From: Tetragenococcus koreensis
GTDB lineage: Bacteria > Bacillota > Bacilli > Lactobacillales > Enterococcaceae
Direction: 5' to 3'
Length of the DNA stretch: 64,000 nucleotides
Assembly: GCF_003795145.1 (NCBI RefSeq)
Contig: NZ_CP027786.1
Coordinates: 1,860,001-1,924,000 of the forward strand
The notes under the pieces are model-generated. The model saw nothing but the letters and a program-made list of their open reading frames with translations. It did no database searches and was not told the origin of the DNA. Of the stretch, positions 17,801 through 26,448 are shown one piece after another (the first letter of the stretch is position 1; the number at the start of each line of letters is the position of its first letter). The translations under genes were made by a program, and so were the position numbers.

Positions 17801-18382
17801 TTGCTCAGTCCATATTGTAAGAAAAAGAGAGGAGAAAATGTCATAGCTAGTATATATCTTCTTTTGACAGATAATAAGACTACTTTATCTAGGTGCATTC
17901 AATACTATACACGTACCTCTTTCAACCACTCGTCTATAGCTTTGGATTTTTCTTTGAGCCATGTGTATAGTTTTGGTAGAAAAGAATATTTTAATCCTTT
18001 GAACGGTGGCTTTGTCAAAGAAAACTTTTATCACTCCTGGTTTCTCCAGTCAAATTGTAAAATATATAAGTTTGATATAAGTGAAAATCAAAAACATCAT
18101 ATAGAAAGAATACTAGAGAATTTCGAAAAGAATAAATATCTATACAGATATAATTTTTTTGGCCTCATTAGTATTCCTTTCAATAAAAACTGGGGAAGAG
18201 AAAATACATTCTTTTGTTCTCAATTTATCGCTTACTTACTTGAAGAAATTGGAGTTACGTTAATAGAAAAACCTAATTATTTAATAACGCCTGCTGATTT
18301 AGTTCTTTTTTTAAAACCCCAATTAATCTACAGTGGAAAAGTCAGTGATTACTTAAATAAAACAACTTCTATAGTTGGCTAA
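17801..18382 (+). CDS. permuted papain-like (YiiX/NlpC-type) protein, start uncertain
   Basis: The protein resembles circularly permuted NlpC/P60 amidases of the YaeF/YiiX group. The catalytic histidine lies early, in SFNHSSIALD (about residue 42), and the cysteine late, in NTFFCSQFIAYLLEE (about residue 139). The best ribosome site, AGAGGAG (17828-17834), is followed by ATG 17838, but that ATG is in another frame and ends at once (ATG TCA TAG). In the correct frame the codon at that spacing is ATA 17843. The only usual start codon upstream is TTG 17801, which I used. A one-base loss near the start is possible. Otherwise the frame is open and looks intact. Substrate unknown. Confidence 0.6.
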   Translation: MLSPYCKKKRGENVIASIYLLLTDNKTTLSRCIQYYTRTSFNHSSIALDFSLSHVYSFGRKEYFNPLNGGFVKENFYHSWFLQSNCKIYKFDISENQKHHIERILENFEKNKYLYRYNFFGLISIPFNKNWGRENTFFCSQFIAYLLEEIGVTLIEKPNYLITPADLVLFLKPQLIYSGKVSDYLNKTTSIVG

Positions 18383-18469
18383 CCGCCATTCAAAATAAAA
18401 GCTGACAAGCAAGAAATAACGTTATCTAGCAGCAATTATTCATATACCAAAATTCATTCATATTTAAAA

Positions 18470-18503
18470 AAAGCGACGGTTTAAATTCCGCCGCTTTCTT
18501 TTT
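18470..18503. terminator. terminator between convergent genes
   Basis: The stem AAAGCGACGG/CCGCCGCTTT (one mismatch, 8-base loop) is followed by CTTTTT. It lies between the permuted papain-like gene and the hydrolase gene. Confidence 0.75.
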
Positions 18504-18568
18504 ACTATTTTCTTTTTTAAAAAGCCAAAGAAAGCTTAGAGAAACTTTCAAAGTAAAAAGCAATTAGT

Positions 18569-19306
18569 CTACTCTTCTTCTAATTCATCTAACCATTCAA
18601 TAATATGTTTACTGATTTCTGTTTGTTGCGCCTTATTTGAGATCGTTGCAGCAGAATCGCCTTTTTGGGCACCATACATACCAAATCCTGCATGGTTTCC
18701 TCCTTTTATCTCAATATATTTCGTTTGCTCTGGTAAATAGTCTTTGGCTTCGTGGTACTTTTCCAAGTTTAATACTCCATCATTGGACGCAGTAATTGAA
18801 AGAACAGATAAATCCGTATTTTCTAAATTCCCTTTTTTATCTGGATAGCTAGCTAAAAAAATCATTCCTGCTACTTCCTTTGGATGTTCTGCTGTAAAGC
18901 GACTTGCGATTACCCCACCAAGTGAATGACCAGCTAAGACAAATGTTTCTTCTGAATGGTCTTCAATAATCGTTTGTGCGGCATTCTGAGAGAAAACAGC
19001 TAAGTTTAAGGGCATATGTAGCACGTAAACGTTATAGCCCGTAGAAGCGACTTGTAAAGCCCACTCACTGTAACTCTCAGCTGTAACAAAAGCTCCAGGA
19101 TAAAAGATAACTCCTATTTTCGCTGTCTGTCCGTCTGAATAGAGATCATAGCCCTTTTCGTGTATCGCTTGTTCACTTTGCTGTTGAGCAGACGCAGTAG
19201 GTGTGTACGTACTTTGGTGTACATAAATAGCTCCGGCACCAAGTAACATAATTAAGATAATTAAAATAGCTCCCAAGATCTTTTGCCATAATGCCCACTT
19301 TTTCAT
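18569..19306 (-). CDS. membrane-anchored alpha/beta hydrolase
   Basis: A 245-residue alpha/beta-hydrolase. The N-terminal segment (about 8-28) is strongly hydrophobic and acts as a signal anchor, so the catalytic part should face outside. The nucleophile elbow is LAGHSLGG with Ser128. The acid is probably in ASNDGVLN near 180, and the catalytic His in GGNHAGFG near 206. It belongs to the Abhydrolase_5-like lipase/esterase group; substrate unknown. It appears monocistronic. Confidence 0.8.
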   Translation of the reverse strand: MKKWALWQKILGAILIILIMLLGAGAIYVHQSTYTPTASAQQQSEQAIHEKGYDLYSDGQTAKIGVIFYPGAFVTAESYSEWALQVASTGYNVYVLHMPLNLAVFSQNAAQTIIEDHSEETFVLAGHSLGGVIASRFTAEHPKEVAGMIFLASYPDKKGNLENTDLSVLSITASNDGVLNLEKYHEAKDYLPEQTKYIEIKGGNHAGFGMYGAQKGDSAATISNKAQQTEISKHIIEWLDELEEE

Positions 19307-19498
19307 TATTTTACTCCTTTAATGTTTTTTACTGTGAATACTACTTATTTTACACTAACTAACTCATACAAACATAGACCTACATCTTGAAAGATGCCAT
19401 TGGAAATTAGATAGCCCTCCAAAAAAGGCGTTTAATAAAATTCCTAAATGTCTTAATAATAAACGTCATACCCATAAACGTACCCAAACAATAAAAAA

Positions 19499-19528
19499 AA
19501 CACTCTCCAAAAGTTTTTGGAAAGTGTT
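19499..19528 (-). terminator. terminator of rplM-rpsI
   Basis: AACACTCTCCAAAA (19499-19512) pairs with TTTTGGAAAGTGTT (19515-19528), one mismatch. On the minus strand it is followed by a run of eight T. Confidence 0.85.
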
Positions 19529-19552
19529 ACAAATGCTAATATATAGCCCATA

Positions 19553-19945
19553 TTAACGTTTTGAAAATTGTGATGATTTACGTGCTTTCTTACGACCTGG
19601 TTTTTTACGTTCAACCATACGTGCGTCACGAGTAAGTAACCCAGCGCGTTTTAAAGCTAAACGAAAATCAGGATCAACTTCTAGTAAAGCACGAGCGATT
19701 CCATGACGAATCGCACCAGCTTGACCTGCATAGCCTCCACCGTCTACATTTACAAAAGCATCATATGTGCCATTTGTTTCAGTAACGCCGAAAGGTTGGT
19801 TGATTACTTCACGCAAGTCAGCATGTGGAATATATTCTTCAACATCTTTTTTATTTACAGTAACTTGACCAGTACCTGGTACTAAACGTACGCGGGCAAC
19901 TGCATTTTTACGACGGCCAGTGCCGATATATTGAGCTTGTGCCAA
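19553..19945 (-). CDS. rpsI: 30S ribosomal protein S9
   Basis: Small-subunit protein of 130 aa, the usual length. Hallmarks are [19 protein letters not shown] at the N-terminus, [19 protein letters not shown] in the middle and the basic C-terminal tail [14 protein letters not shown] that reaches the P-site tRNA. It follows rplM by 15 bases, the normal bacterial pair. Confidence 0.98.
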   Translation of the reverse strand: MAQAQYIGTGRRKNAVARVRLVPGTGQVTVNKKDVEEYIPHADLREVINQPFGVTETNGTYDAFVNVDGGGYAGQAGAIRHGIARALLEVDPDFRLALKRAGLLTRDARMVERKKPGRKKARKSSQFSKR

Positions 19946-19960
19946 TGAAATTCCCTCCTA

Positions 19961-20404
19961 TTAGATTAAGTTTGTAATGTCCAATACTTCTGGTTTTTGA
20001 GCAGCATGCGGATGAGTTGCTTCACCATAAACATGTAACTTCATGCCTTGAGCACGGCCCAAAGTGTTTTTAGGTAGCATACCCTTCACAGAAGTTTCAA
20101 TCAAACGACGAGAATTTTTAGCACGCATTTCACCAGCTGTGGTTGTGGTTAAACCACCTGGGTATTGAGAATGACGGTAATACTTTTTATCAGTCGCTTT
20201 ATGACCAGTTAATTTCACTTTATCTGCATTAATTACAATAACATTATCACCTGTATCCACGTGAGGTGTATACGTTGGTTTATTTTTTCCGCGAAGAATC
20301 GATGCTGCTACAGTAGAAATACGTCCCAAAGGAACATCTGTTGCATCGATTACATACCATTTACGGTCTGTTTCGCCTGTCTTAGCCATATATGTTGTAC
20401 GCAA
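19961..20404 (-). CDS. rplM: 50S ribosomal protein L13
   Basis: Large-subunit assembly protein, 147 aa. It begins [21 protein letters not shown] and includes [16 protein letters not shown] and [11 protein letters not shown] start at TTG 20404, which has GGAGG upstream and gives the standard L13 N-terminus. A longer open frame upstream is the untranslated leader. Confidence 0.96.
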   Translation of the reverse strand: MRTTYMAKTGETDRKWYVIDATDVPLGRISTVAASILRGKNKPTYTPHVDTGDNVIVINADKVKLTGHKATDKKYYRHSQYPGGLTTTTAGEMRAKNSRRLIETSVKGMLPKNTLGRAQGMKLHVYGEATHPHAAQKPEVLDITNLI

Positions 20405-20483
20405 GATTTTTTCCTCCAATTCAATTTCGAATGTTTGACATACACTTGAGTTTCCGGGGCTCTCGTGGGGCAAACAATACCAT
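20405..20483 (-). ncRNA. probable L13 leader region
   Basis: About 78 bases separate the predicted transcription start from the rplM start codon. The leader holds complementary GGGGC/GCCCC runs (around 20450-20473) able to fold. Bacillota rplM transcripts commonly carry an autoregulatory L13 leader. I did not match it to the consensus base by base. Confidence 0.4.
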
Positions 20484-20488
20484 TTAAT

Positions 20489-20517
20489 ATAATACCTAGA
20501 AAAAAGCGTAAAGTCAA
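20489..20517 (-). promoter_or_regulatory. rplM promoter
   Basis: On the minus strand, TTGACT (20512-20517) and TATTAT (20489-20494) are 17 bases apart. The ISL3 element ends about 60 bases upstream, so the promoter survives. Confidence 0.75.
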
Positions 20518-20577
20518 TGTTTTTCTACTAACAATAAGAAAAAATATATAAAAAGAAGAAACCTACGGCAAAATTGT

Positions 20578-22105
20578 GGCTCTATAATTTCTAGTGTTGG
20601 TAGACAAGAATGATTTTCTTGTAGCCCATACTAGTTTTTTTATATTTTCTGAGCAAAATAGAAAACAGACACCTTGAAAACCCGTAGAATAAAGGTACCA
20701 AACAAATATCCAAAGGAGTGTTTCAAGATGTCCATCTCTCATTATACTAAAGAAATCCTAGATATCCTAGACTTAAATCTGACTTTTGAAGAAGATTGTT
20801 TCCAAAAAGAAGCCATTAACGGCGTCATTTGTTTTGTCTTTTATGGTCAGCTTTCTTATCGTCCACAAGCCTGTTTTCACTGTGGCGAAGAAGATACGGC
20901 TTGTTTAATGAAATGGGGATTCAAGGAAGTGACGATTCAGCTTAACGATGTGAGTGAATACAAAACCTTACTTAAAATGAAGAAACAACGTTTTCGTTGT
21001 AAAACTTGCGGGAAAACTTCTATCGCCGAAACCAGTGTCGCGGACCGTCATTGTTCGATCGCTCGACGCGTCAAACTCGCCATTGCAGAAAAATTAGCTC
21101 AACCCTTGTCGATGTCAATGGTCGCCCGGTTGAAGCATGTTTCGCCGACGACAGTTTTACGTGTGCTGCATAGTTTTCAACCTAAACAGCTAACCCCCAA
21201 TACTTCCTTACCGGAAGTACTTTGTTTTGATGAATTTCAATCGGTCAAACGAGTTTCTGGTGCCATGAGTTTTATTATGATGAATGGGAAAACGCGGCAA
21301 CTCTTAGAGATTGTCGCTAATCGACAACTGCCTCATTTAGAAGCCTTTTTCGCTCGTTATCCTAGAGAGGAAAGAGCCAAGGTGCACTATGTCGTTTCGG
21401 ATTTTTACAGTCCGTATGCTTCCTTAGTTAAAGCCCTTTTTCCTAATGCGCAGTTAGTCATTGATCGTTTCCATATGAGCCAACATATTGGGCGAGCTTT
21501 CCAACAACAACGGAAACAAGTGATGAACACCTTTAACCGTCGGCAAAAAGAATATAAGCACCTCAAAAAATATTGGAAACTTCTACAGAAAAAAGCTTGG
21601 GCACTGGATTACAAAAAACGATATTGGCGGCCTAGTTTTCGGGATCATTTAACCGAGCAAGAGATTGTCGACCGCTTATTAAGTTATCATTCCACGCTTA
21701 GACAAGGCTATAAAATCTATCAATCGTTCCTTTCTGCATTTCATAAGCAAGATATCGAACGTTTGGATCAATTATTAAAAACCGATTTGTCTCAGCTTCC
21801 TGACCCGTTTCAGCCCGTAGTCAAGACCTTTCGCAAGTATCGACAAGAGATCCGGCTGGCTTTAACGGTGCCTTACTCTAATGGTCCTTTAGAAGGTTTA
21901 AATAATCATATTAAAGTCCTAAAACGAGTCGCTTATGGTTTCCATAGCTTTGAGAACTTTCGGCAACGGATCTTTTTATACCGAGGAAAGTATTTCCAAC
22001 CCGGACCCTTACCTATACAAACTAAAAAAAGCAGCTAGACCATAGCGCCTAACTGCTTCCTTTATTTATCGAGTTTTCTTTACCAACACCAGTTGACAAA
22101 GAGCC
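20578..22105 (+). mobile_element. ISL3-family insertion sequence
   Basis: A 1,528 bp element. Terminal repeats GGCTCT...GTGTTGGTA (left, from 20578) and the inverted counterpart TACCAACAC...AGAGCC (right, to 22105) agree at the outer six and inner nine positions. No 8-bp target duplication is visible (AAAATTGT left, AAATAACA right), so the flanks may have been rearranged after insertion. Confidence 0.85.
20728..22038 (+). CDS. ISL3-family transposase
   Basis: A 436-residue transposase. The N-terminal zinc-binding motif (CFHCGEED and FRCKTCGKT, about 50-95) and HTH lead into the DDE_Tnp_ISL3 domain with LCFDEFQSVK, VVSDFYSPYASLVKALFP, LVIDRFHMSQHI and the late SNGPLEGLNNHIKVLKR block with the catalytic Glu. 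I start at ATG 20728 after AAGGAG. The frame is open throughout and likely functional. Confidence 0.92.
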   Translation: MSISHYTKEILDILDLNLTFEEDCFQKEAINGVICFVFYGQLSYRPQACFHCGEEDTACLMKWGFKEVTIQLNDVSEYKTLLKMKKQRFRCKTCGKTSIAETSVADRHCSIARRVKLAIAEKLAQPLSMSMVARLKHVSPTTVLRVLHSFQPKQLTPNTSLPEVLCFDEFQSVKRVSGAMSFIMMNGKTRQLLEIVANRQLPHLEAFFARYPREERAKVHYVVSDFYSPYASLVKALFPNAQLVIDRFHMSQHIGRAFQQQRKQVMNTFNRRQKEYKHLKKYWKLLQKKAWALDYKKRYWRPSFRDHLTEQEIVDRLLSYHSTLRQGYKIYQSFLSAFHKQDIERLDQLLKTDLSQLPDPFQPVVKTFRKYRQEIRLALTVPYSNGPLEGLNNHIKVLKRVAYGFHSFENFRQRIFLYRGKYFQPGPLPIQTKKSS

Positions 22106-22113
22106 AAATAACA

Positions 22114-22150
22114 AAGACGAGGAGCGTTAAATCCACTCCTCGTCTTGTTT
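22114..22150. terminator. terminator beside the ISL3 element
   Basis: AAGACGAGGAG (22114-22124) pairs with CTCCTCGTCTT (22136-22146), 11-base loop, followed by GTTT. It lies just outside the IS and may be the host terminator that the IS landed beside. Confidence 0.65.
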
Positions 22151-22204
22151 CAATAAATCATAATCATTGAAAGCATAGATACCCGTCTGCTTTTAGTTTA
22201 TAGA

Positions 22205-22480
22205 ATTATTGAGGAAGAAAAACAATATCCATTACTCATTATTCATTTATTGAGTAACGTTTTGCGCTTTCTTTCCTCAACATTTAATTATTGAGGAACA
22301 AATCATCGTTTCCTTCCTCAATTTCAGTCATTTTTAACCATTTTAGAAGTTTCCCTCTTGTTATTGAGTAAAACTTTGCCTGTTCTTTCCTCGTTATTCA
22401 TTTATTGAGTAAGACTTTCTTATTTCTTTCCTCATTTTTTAATTATTGGATAACCAATCGTCATTTCGTTCCTCAATTTT
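22205..22480. repeat. array of degenerate TTATTGAG...TTTCCTCA units
   Basis: Six imperfect units of about 38-70 bases. Each opens with ATTATTGAGGAA or TTTATTGAGTAA (near 22205, 22245, 22287, 22361, 22400 and 22443) and most close with TTCTTTCCTC or TTCCTCAA. The two halves are partly complementary (TTGAGGAA with TTCCTCAA), so each unit can fold. A larger period of about 155 bases is visible (22241 and 22396). No open frame runs through it. It occupies the gene-free stretch between the ISL3 element and the ROK kinase gene. Confidence 0.65.
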
Positions 22481-22517
22481 CCAACTATCACTATCCTAAT
22501 TCCGACGCCTCTATTTA

Positions 22518-23393
22518 TTAATTCACATGTAAGTCTGCTTTTTTTGCCAAAGCTAAACAGCCAAAAGTCCCCGCGTCATCTTCTAGAGATGGCGTCACAA
22601 TGTAGTTTTCTATTTTAGGTGTTTTTACATAATTATTTAATAATTCTTCAAAAGCTCGGTGAACTTTTTCCACCATATGACGTTGTTTCATTACACCGCC
22701 GCCAAAAATAATCACATCCGGTGAAAACAGCAAGGTTGTGTTATACGCACATTGAGCGATATAAGAAGCCTCGATTTCCCAAACAGGGTCATCAGCTGGA
22801 ATATCTTGTCCTTTTTTTCCTGCTCTGGCTTCGATTGCCGGACCCGCTGCCATGCCTTCCAAGCAGTTGCCATGAAAAGGACAGTTCCCTTTAAAATTAT
22901 CGTCTGGATGAGGTACAACTAACATATGCCCCATTTCAGGGTGGCTAAATCCTTCAATAAATTGATCCTCTTGAATAGCTCCGCCACCGATACCTGTTCC
23001 GACAGTATAGTAAACAACGCTTGATAATCCTTTGCCTTGTCCAAAAACATATTCTCCATAAGCTGCAGCATTAACATCGGTAGTCCAAGTAATCGGAATA
23101 TCAAAGACTTTTTTTAACGTTCCCACAAAATCAAAATTTTGCCACGCTAATTTAGGCGTAGATGTAATATATCCGTAGGTCTTGGAGTCTTGATGTATAT
23201 CAATAGGACCAAATGAACCGACACCAATAGCAGCAAGTTCATTTTTATACTGTTCAAAAAAAGCAATAACTTGTTTCATTGTTTCTTCTGGTACAGTCGT
23301 TGGAAAACTAACTCTTTCAGTAATTTCTAAGTGTTCATTAGCAATAGCACAAACAAATTTTGTACCTCCAGCTTCGATTGACCCATATAACAT
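22518..23393 (-). CDS. scrK: ROK-family fructokinase/sugar kinase
   Basis: Cytoplasmic ATP-dependent hexose kinase of 291 aa. The N-terminal phosphate loop is GSIEAGGTKFVCAI. The ROK signature lies around VVYYTVGTGIGGGAI. The zinc-site cluster follows: GHMLVVPHPDD, then GNCPFHGNCLEGMAAGPAIEAR. This arrangement is typical of ScrK/Gmk fructokinases. I start at ATG 23393 after GGAAGGG; the frame extends upstream without support. Fructose is the likeliest substrate, but no sucrose gene adjoins, so the symbol is tentative. Confidence 0.8.
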   Translation of the reverse strand: MLYGSIEAGGTKFVCAIANEHLEITERVSFPTTVPEETMKQVIAFFEQYKNELAAIGVGSFGPIDIHQDSKTYGYITSTPKLAWQNFDFVGTLKKVFDIPITWTTDVNAAAYGEYVFGQGKGLSSVVYYTVGTGIGGGAIQEDQFIEGFSHPEMGHMLVVPHPDDNFKGNCPFHGNCLEGMAAGPAIEARAGKKGQDIPADDPVWEIEASYIAQCAYNTTLLFSPDVIIFGGGVMKQRHMVEKVHRAFEELLNNYVKTPKIENYIVTPSLEDDAGTFGCLALAKKADLHVN

Positions 23394-23480
23394 GAATGAA
23401 TGCCCTTCCTTCTTTTTTGTATTCTCTTTCATTTTAAAGAAAAAAAGGGTAGAAAGCCAGCAGATTTTCAATTTAATTGC

Positions 23481-24422
23481 TTATTTGTTTTTTTGATTAG
23501 CCAAACTGGTAATATATTCAAAAAAGGGTTCTCGATCAACCGAATAGACCAATGCTACCTCACGTCCATTTGCTTGTTCTACTAATTTGCCTTGGCTCAG
23601 CCCTTGCTCGACCACAGTAGAAGATACAGCTTTCTTTTCTACTAGCGAATCATTACCAAATACTGCTGCGGTCAATACATCCCATAAGAAATAGGTAGAA
23701 TTTGTTTGAAAATGAACCAAAGGCGGGACAACCGCATAAGCTTGCCCCAAAAAGTCGAGCCCTTCGTCTGCACGTTTTTTCGCCCATTGATTACGAATTT
23801 CATTCGTTAAAGGTACTTTGTTAGTACTTTCCAATGCGACAAGATTAATTGGGATATTGGACCGCCAAACACTTGCGACCGCCTCAGGATCCCAAAAAGC
23901 ATTCCATTCTGCTGAACCGTCATGTTCAGGTTCTTCAACATTTCCTTTATCTAAGAAAGTTCCACCCATCCAGTAAAGCTCACCAATTTTCGCTTCAATT
24001 TCAGGCTGTTTTTGTAAAGCACGCGCCAGATCTGTTAAAGGACCTAAAAACACCAAATCAATTTTTTCCTTTGCTTCTTGTAAAACCTGAATCAAGTGAT
24101 CATGAGCAAACGTCTCTGCTTGTGGTGTTTGAATCGGTTGATATTCATTTAAAATAGGTAGTGCGTCGACAGTAAAAGCATGCATGCGCCATTCTTTAGG
24201 AAAGGGATTTTTCGCTCGAGAATTGGACGATGCAACTTCAATTTTTTGTTTTTCACCAAATTTGTCGATAATTTTACGGCTTGCTGAAACTGCCGGCTCT
24301 ACATAGCAATCTGCCGGGGTAACGCCCACTCCAGTTACTTCTACATCTTCCATTTGCAACAACAAAAATAATGCGACCAAATCATCGACGCCGCCATCAT
24401 GATTTAAGTATACTTTTCTCAT
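23481..24422 (-). CDS. inosine/uridine-preferring nucleoside hydrolase
   Basis: Cleaves the N-glycosidic bond of ribonucleosides to base and ribose. The calcium-binding signature DGGVDD is at the N-terminus, with the supporting FLGPLTDLARAL and WNAFWDPEAVASV segments, and TTFLWD-like SNSTYFLWDVLTA near 255. It is 313 aa from ATG 24422, which is better spaced from GGAGG than ATG 24428. It lies downstream of a nucleoside-binding lipoprotein gene, consistent with nucleoside salvage. Confidence 0.88.
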   Translation of the reverse strand: MRKVYLNHDGGVDDLVALFLLLQMEDVEVTGVGVTPADCYVEPAVSASRKIIDKFGEKQKIEVASSNSRAKNPFPKEWRMHAFTVDALPILNEYQPIQTPQAETFAHDHLIQVLQEAKEKIDLVFLGPLTDLARALQKQPEIEAKIGELYWMGGTFLDKGNVEEPEHDGSAEWNAFWDPEAVASVWRSNIPINLVALESTNKVPLTNEIRNQWAKKRADEGLDFLGQAYAVVPPLVHFQTNSTYFLWDVLTAAVFGNDSLVEKKAVSSTVVEQGLSQGKLVEQANGREVALVYSVDREPFFEYITSLANQKNK

Positions 24423-24536
24423 AATCATTTTCCTCCATAAAACAGTAGTGTTTATAGTTCTTAGAGAATTATTTTACTAAAAAAATTGTACTGCTTAGTG
24501 TCTCTAAAAGTTAACTAAATTTTTATCATAGGTATC

Positions 24537-25607
24537 TCAATCTAAAGTGTTGTCTACTTTAATCTCTTTTGCAATAATTTTTTCCCGTGCTTTTTCAACT
24601 GCTTGTTTTGCTTCATTCGGAAGGTTGCCATCAGTCAGACCCACCGCATCGTCTTCTAGGCCATAAACAACATGTTCGTTGCCAGGGAAATCTCCTTTGT
24701 CGGCTTTGGTCGCCAGATCTTTAACAACTGAACCTACTTCTTTTAATGTAGACGTTAAAGTAAAGTTCTCCTTTTCACCCTCTTTTGTGTAATAGCCCTC
24801 TTCTTCTTGATCCCGATCAACACCAATTACCCAAACTTTTTCATCGCTTGTTTCATTTAATGATTTTGCTTCCTGGAACATACCATTCCCAGTTGCACCA
24901 GCTGCTGCGTAAATAACATCAGCATCTTGTCCATAGATACCTTGAGCGATTGTACGTCCTTTATCAGGTGCATCAAATGCCCCTGCATATTGACTGATAA
25001 TTCTTATGTCTTTATCTAATGCTTTTGCTCCATCATTTACACCTTGTTGGAACCCAGCATCAAATGATTCAATTAAACCAACTTGTACTCCGCCAATAAA
25101 ACCTACCACATCTGTTTTGGTTGTGTAACTAGCCGCAAGCCCTGCCAAATAGGCTGCTTCATTAGATTGAAAAGTAGCAGATGTTACGTTATCGAGCCCT
25201 TCTATAACCTCATCAACCATCACAAAATTCTTATCTGGATTATTTGTTGCTTCTTCTTCGATTGCATCTTTCAATTGAAAACCAATACCAAAAATCGTTT
25301 CAAAACCAGCACTCAATGCCTGATCAATATTAGGAATATAATCAGATTCGTTACTCGATTGAAAATATTGATAACCATTATTTCCTTTTTCAAGTTTATT
25401 TTCTTTTCCCCATTCAACCATGCCTTCCCAGGCTGATTGATTAAACGAACGATCATCAACGCCATTAGTATCGGTAATTAACGCCGTAGTCGTTGCCTGT
25501 TGTTCTTTTTGGTTAGCATCTGCGTTTTGAGCACTGCTACATCCACTTAGTAACGCAATCATTCCAATCACTGGTAGTACTACTTTTACTTTGTTCCCTA
25601 TTCTCAT
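24537..25607 (-). CDS. BMP-family nucleoside-binding lipoprotein
   Basis: Substrate-binding protein of the Bmp/Med (PnrA) family, 356 aa, anchored outside the membrane. The signal peptide ends in the lipobox LLSGCSS with Cys23. The mature part has LITDTNGVDDRSFNQSAWEG (about 42-61), GFIGGVQVGLIESFDAGFQQG and VIYAAAGATGNGMFQEA, which are typical of this family. Such proteins feed an ABC permease for purine nucleosides, but no permease gene adjoins. The neighbouring nucleoside hydrolase supports the role. Confidence 0.88.
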   Translation of the reverse strand: MRIGNKVKVVLPVIGMIALLSGCSSAQNADANQKEQQATTTALITDTNGVDDRSFNQSAWEGMVEWGKENKLEKGNNGYQYFQSSNESDYIPNIDQALSAGFETIFGIGFQLKDAIEEEATNNPDKNFVMVDEVIEGLDNVTSATFQSNEAAYLAGLAASYTTKTDVVGFIGGVQVGLIESFDAGFQQGVNDGAKALDKDIRIISQYAGAFDAPDKGRTIAQGIYGQDADVIYAAAGATGNGMFQEAKSLNETSDEKVWVIGVDRDQEEEGYYTKEGEKENFTLTSTLKEVGSVVKDLATKADKGDFPGNEHVVYGLEDDAVGLTDGNLPNEAKQAVEKAREKIIAKEIKVDNTLD

Positions 25608-25898
25608 TTCACAACTTCCTCCAAAAACGAATATTTTTAATGTATTACAATTAAATTATACACATATATTTCGTAAATCAAAGAAATAATGAAATTTAAA
25701 GGGTAAAAAGATAATTAATTCCCTTTAAACGCGAACGATAACCGCCTTCCCATATGATTTAGTACATAAATTCCTATTCTAAACAAAGAGCTGGTTTACT
25801 ATTCATTGTCGCTTGAAACATTATAGAAAAAATTGCGTAAAACTTGAAAGGTTGAGGAATGCTATAAATCTACTACTCAATAAGTCTTTAAAAAGTTA

Positions 25899-25945
25899 AA
25901 AACGCACTTGTTTCCTGATCATACCAGAAAACAAATGCGTTTTTT
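25899..25945. terminator. terminator after the LURP-one gene
   Basis: AAAACGCACTTGTTT (25899-25913) pairs with AAACAAATGCGTTTT (25928-25942), one mismatch, with T-runs on both strands. It closes the minus-strand operon and partly overlaps its stop codon. Confidence 0.8.
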
Positions 25946-26439
25946 CATGAACCTGAGCTACTCGCTGCAGCTTCATCTGCTTTTACACAATCAATTGCGA
26001 TGACTAATGAAATAATTAATCGTTCCATTGATTCATCAAGAATGGTTACTTCATACGTATCGCCCCAAGAAAACCATCGCTTCGTAATCTCTGCTACTTT
26101 TTCCCCTTGAGCAGAGACAGCAAAGTTCATATCCCACCAGTTACCTTGAATCTCAATATCTTGAGCTGAAATAGTGTACCGTGATTTAAAAAAAGAAAGC
26201 TCCTTTTTAAGAGTAATCCTATCGTTACCGTCGACTTCCACAAAAAATTTGGGCAACCAGGTGAATGTTTTCTTAGTGATCTTTCCGATTTCACGCTGTT
26301 GTTTGTCATGAATCAGAAAATGTTTGGGTATTTTGAAAAAGCTACCTTCAACAAAATAGCATGGTTGATCATGTTCATCTGTCACGGTAAATTTTTCACT
26401 TAAACTAAAAACTTTTTGTTTGATGTATAGTTTTTTCAT
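25945..26439 (-). CDS. LURP-one-related/YxjI-type protein
   Basis: A 164-residue protein with the tubby-like beta-barrel pattern of LURP-one/YxjI: KLYIKQKVFSLSEKFTVTDE at the start, then alternating strands (HFLIHDKQQREIGKITKK, YTISAQDIEIQGNWW) and a C-terminal hydrophobic helix ERLIISLVIAIDCVKAD. Family members are thought to bind membrane lipids; no enzymatic role is known. It follows an SPFH-domain gene by 9 bases and is surely cotranscribed. Confidence 0.75.
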   Translation of the reverse strand: MKKLYIKQKVFSLSEKFTVTDEHDQPCYFVEGSFFKIPKHFLIHDKQQREIGKITKKTFTWLPKFFVEVDGNDRITLKKELSFFKSRYTISAQDIEIQGNWWDMNFAVSAQGEKVAEITKRWFSWGDTYEVTILDESMERLIISLVIAIDCVKADEAAASSSGS

Positions 26440-26448
26440 CAGCGCCTC

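Noticed and set aside
22205-22480. CRISPR array
   Set aside because: The repeats are degenerate, unequal in length and spacing, and no cas gene is present in the window.
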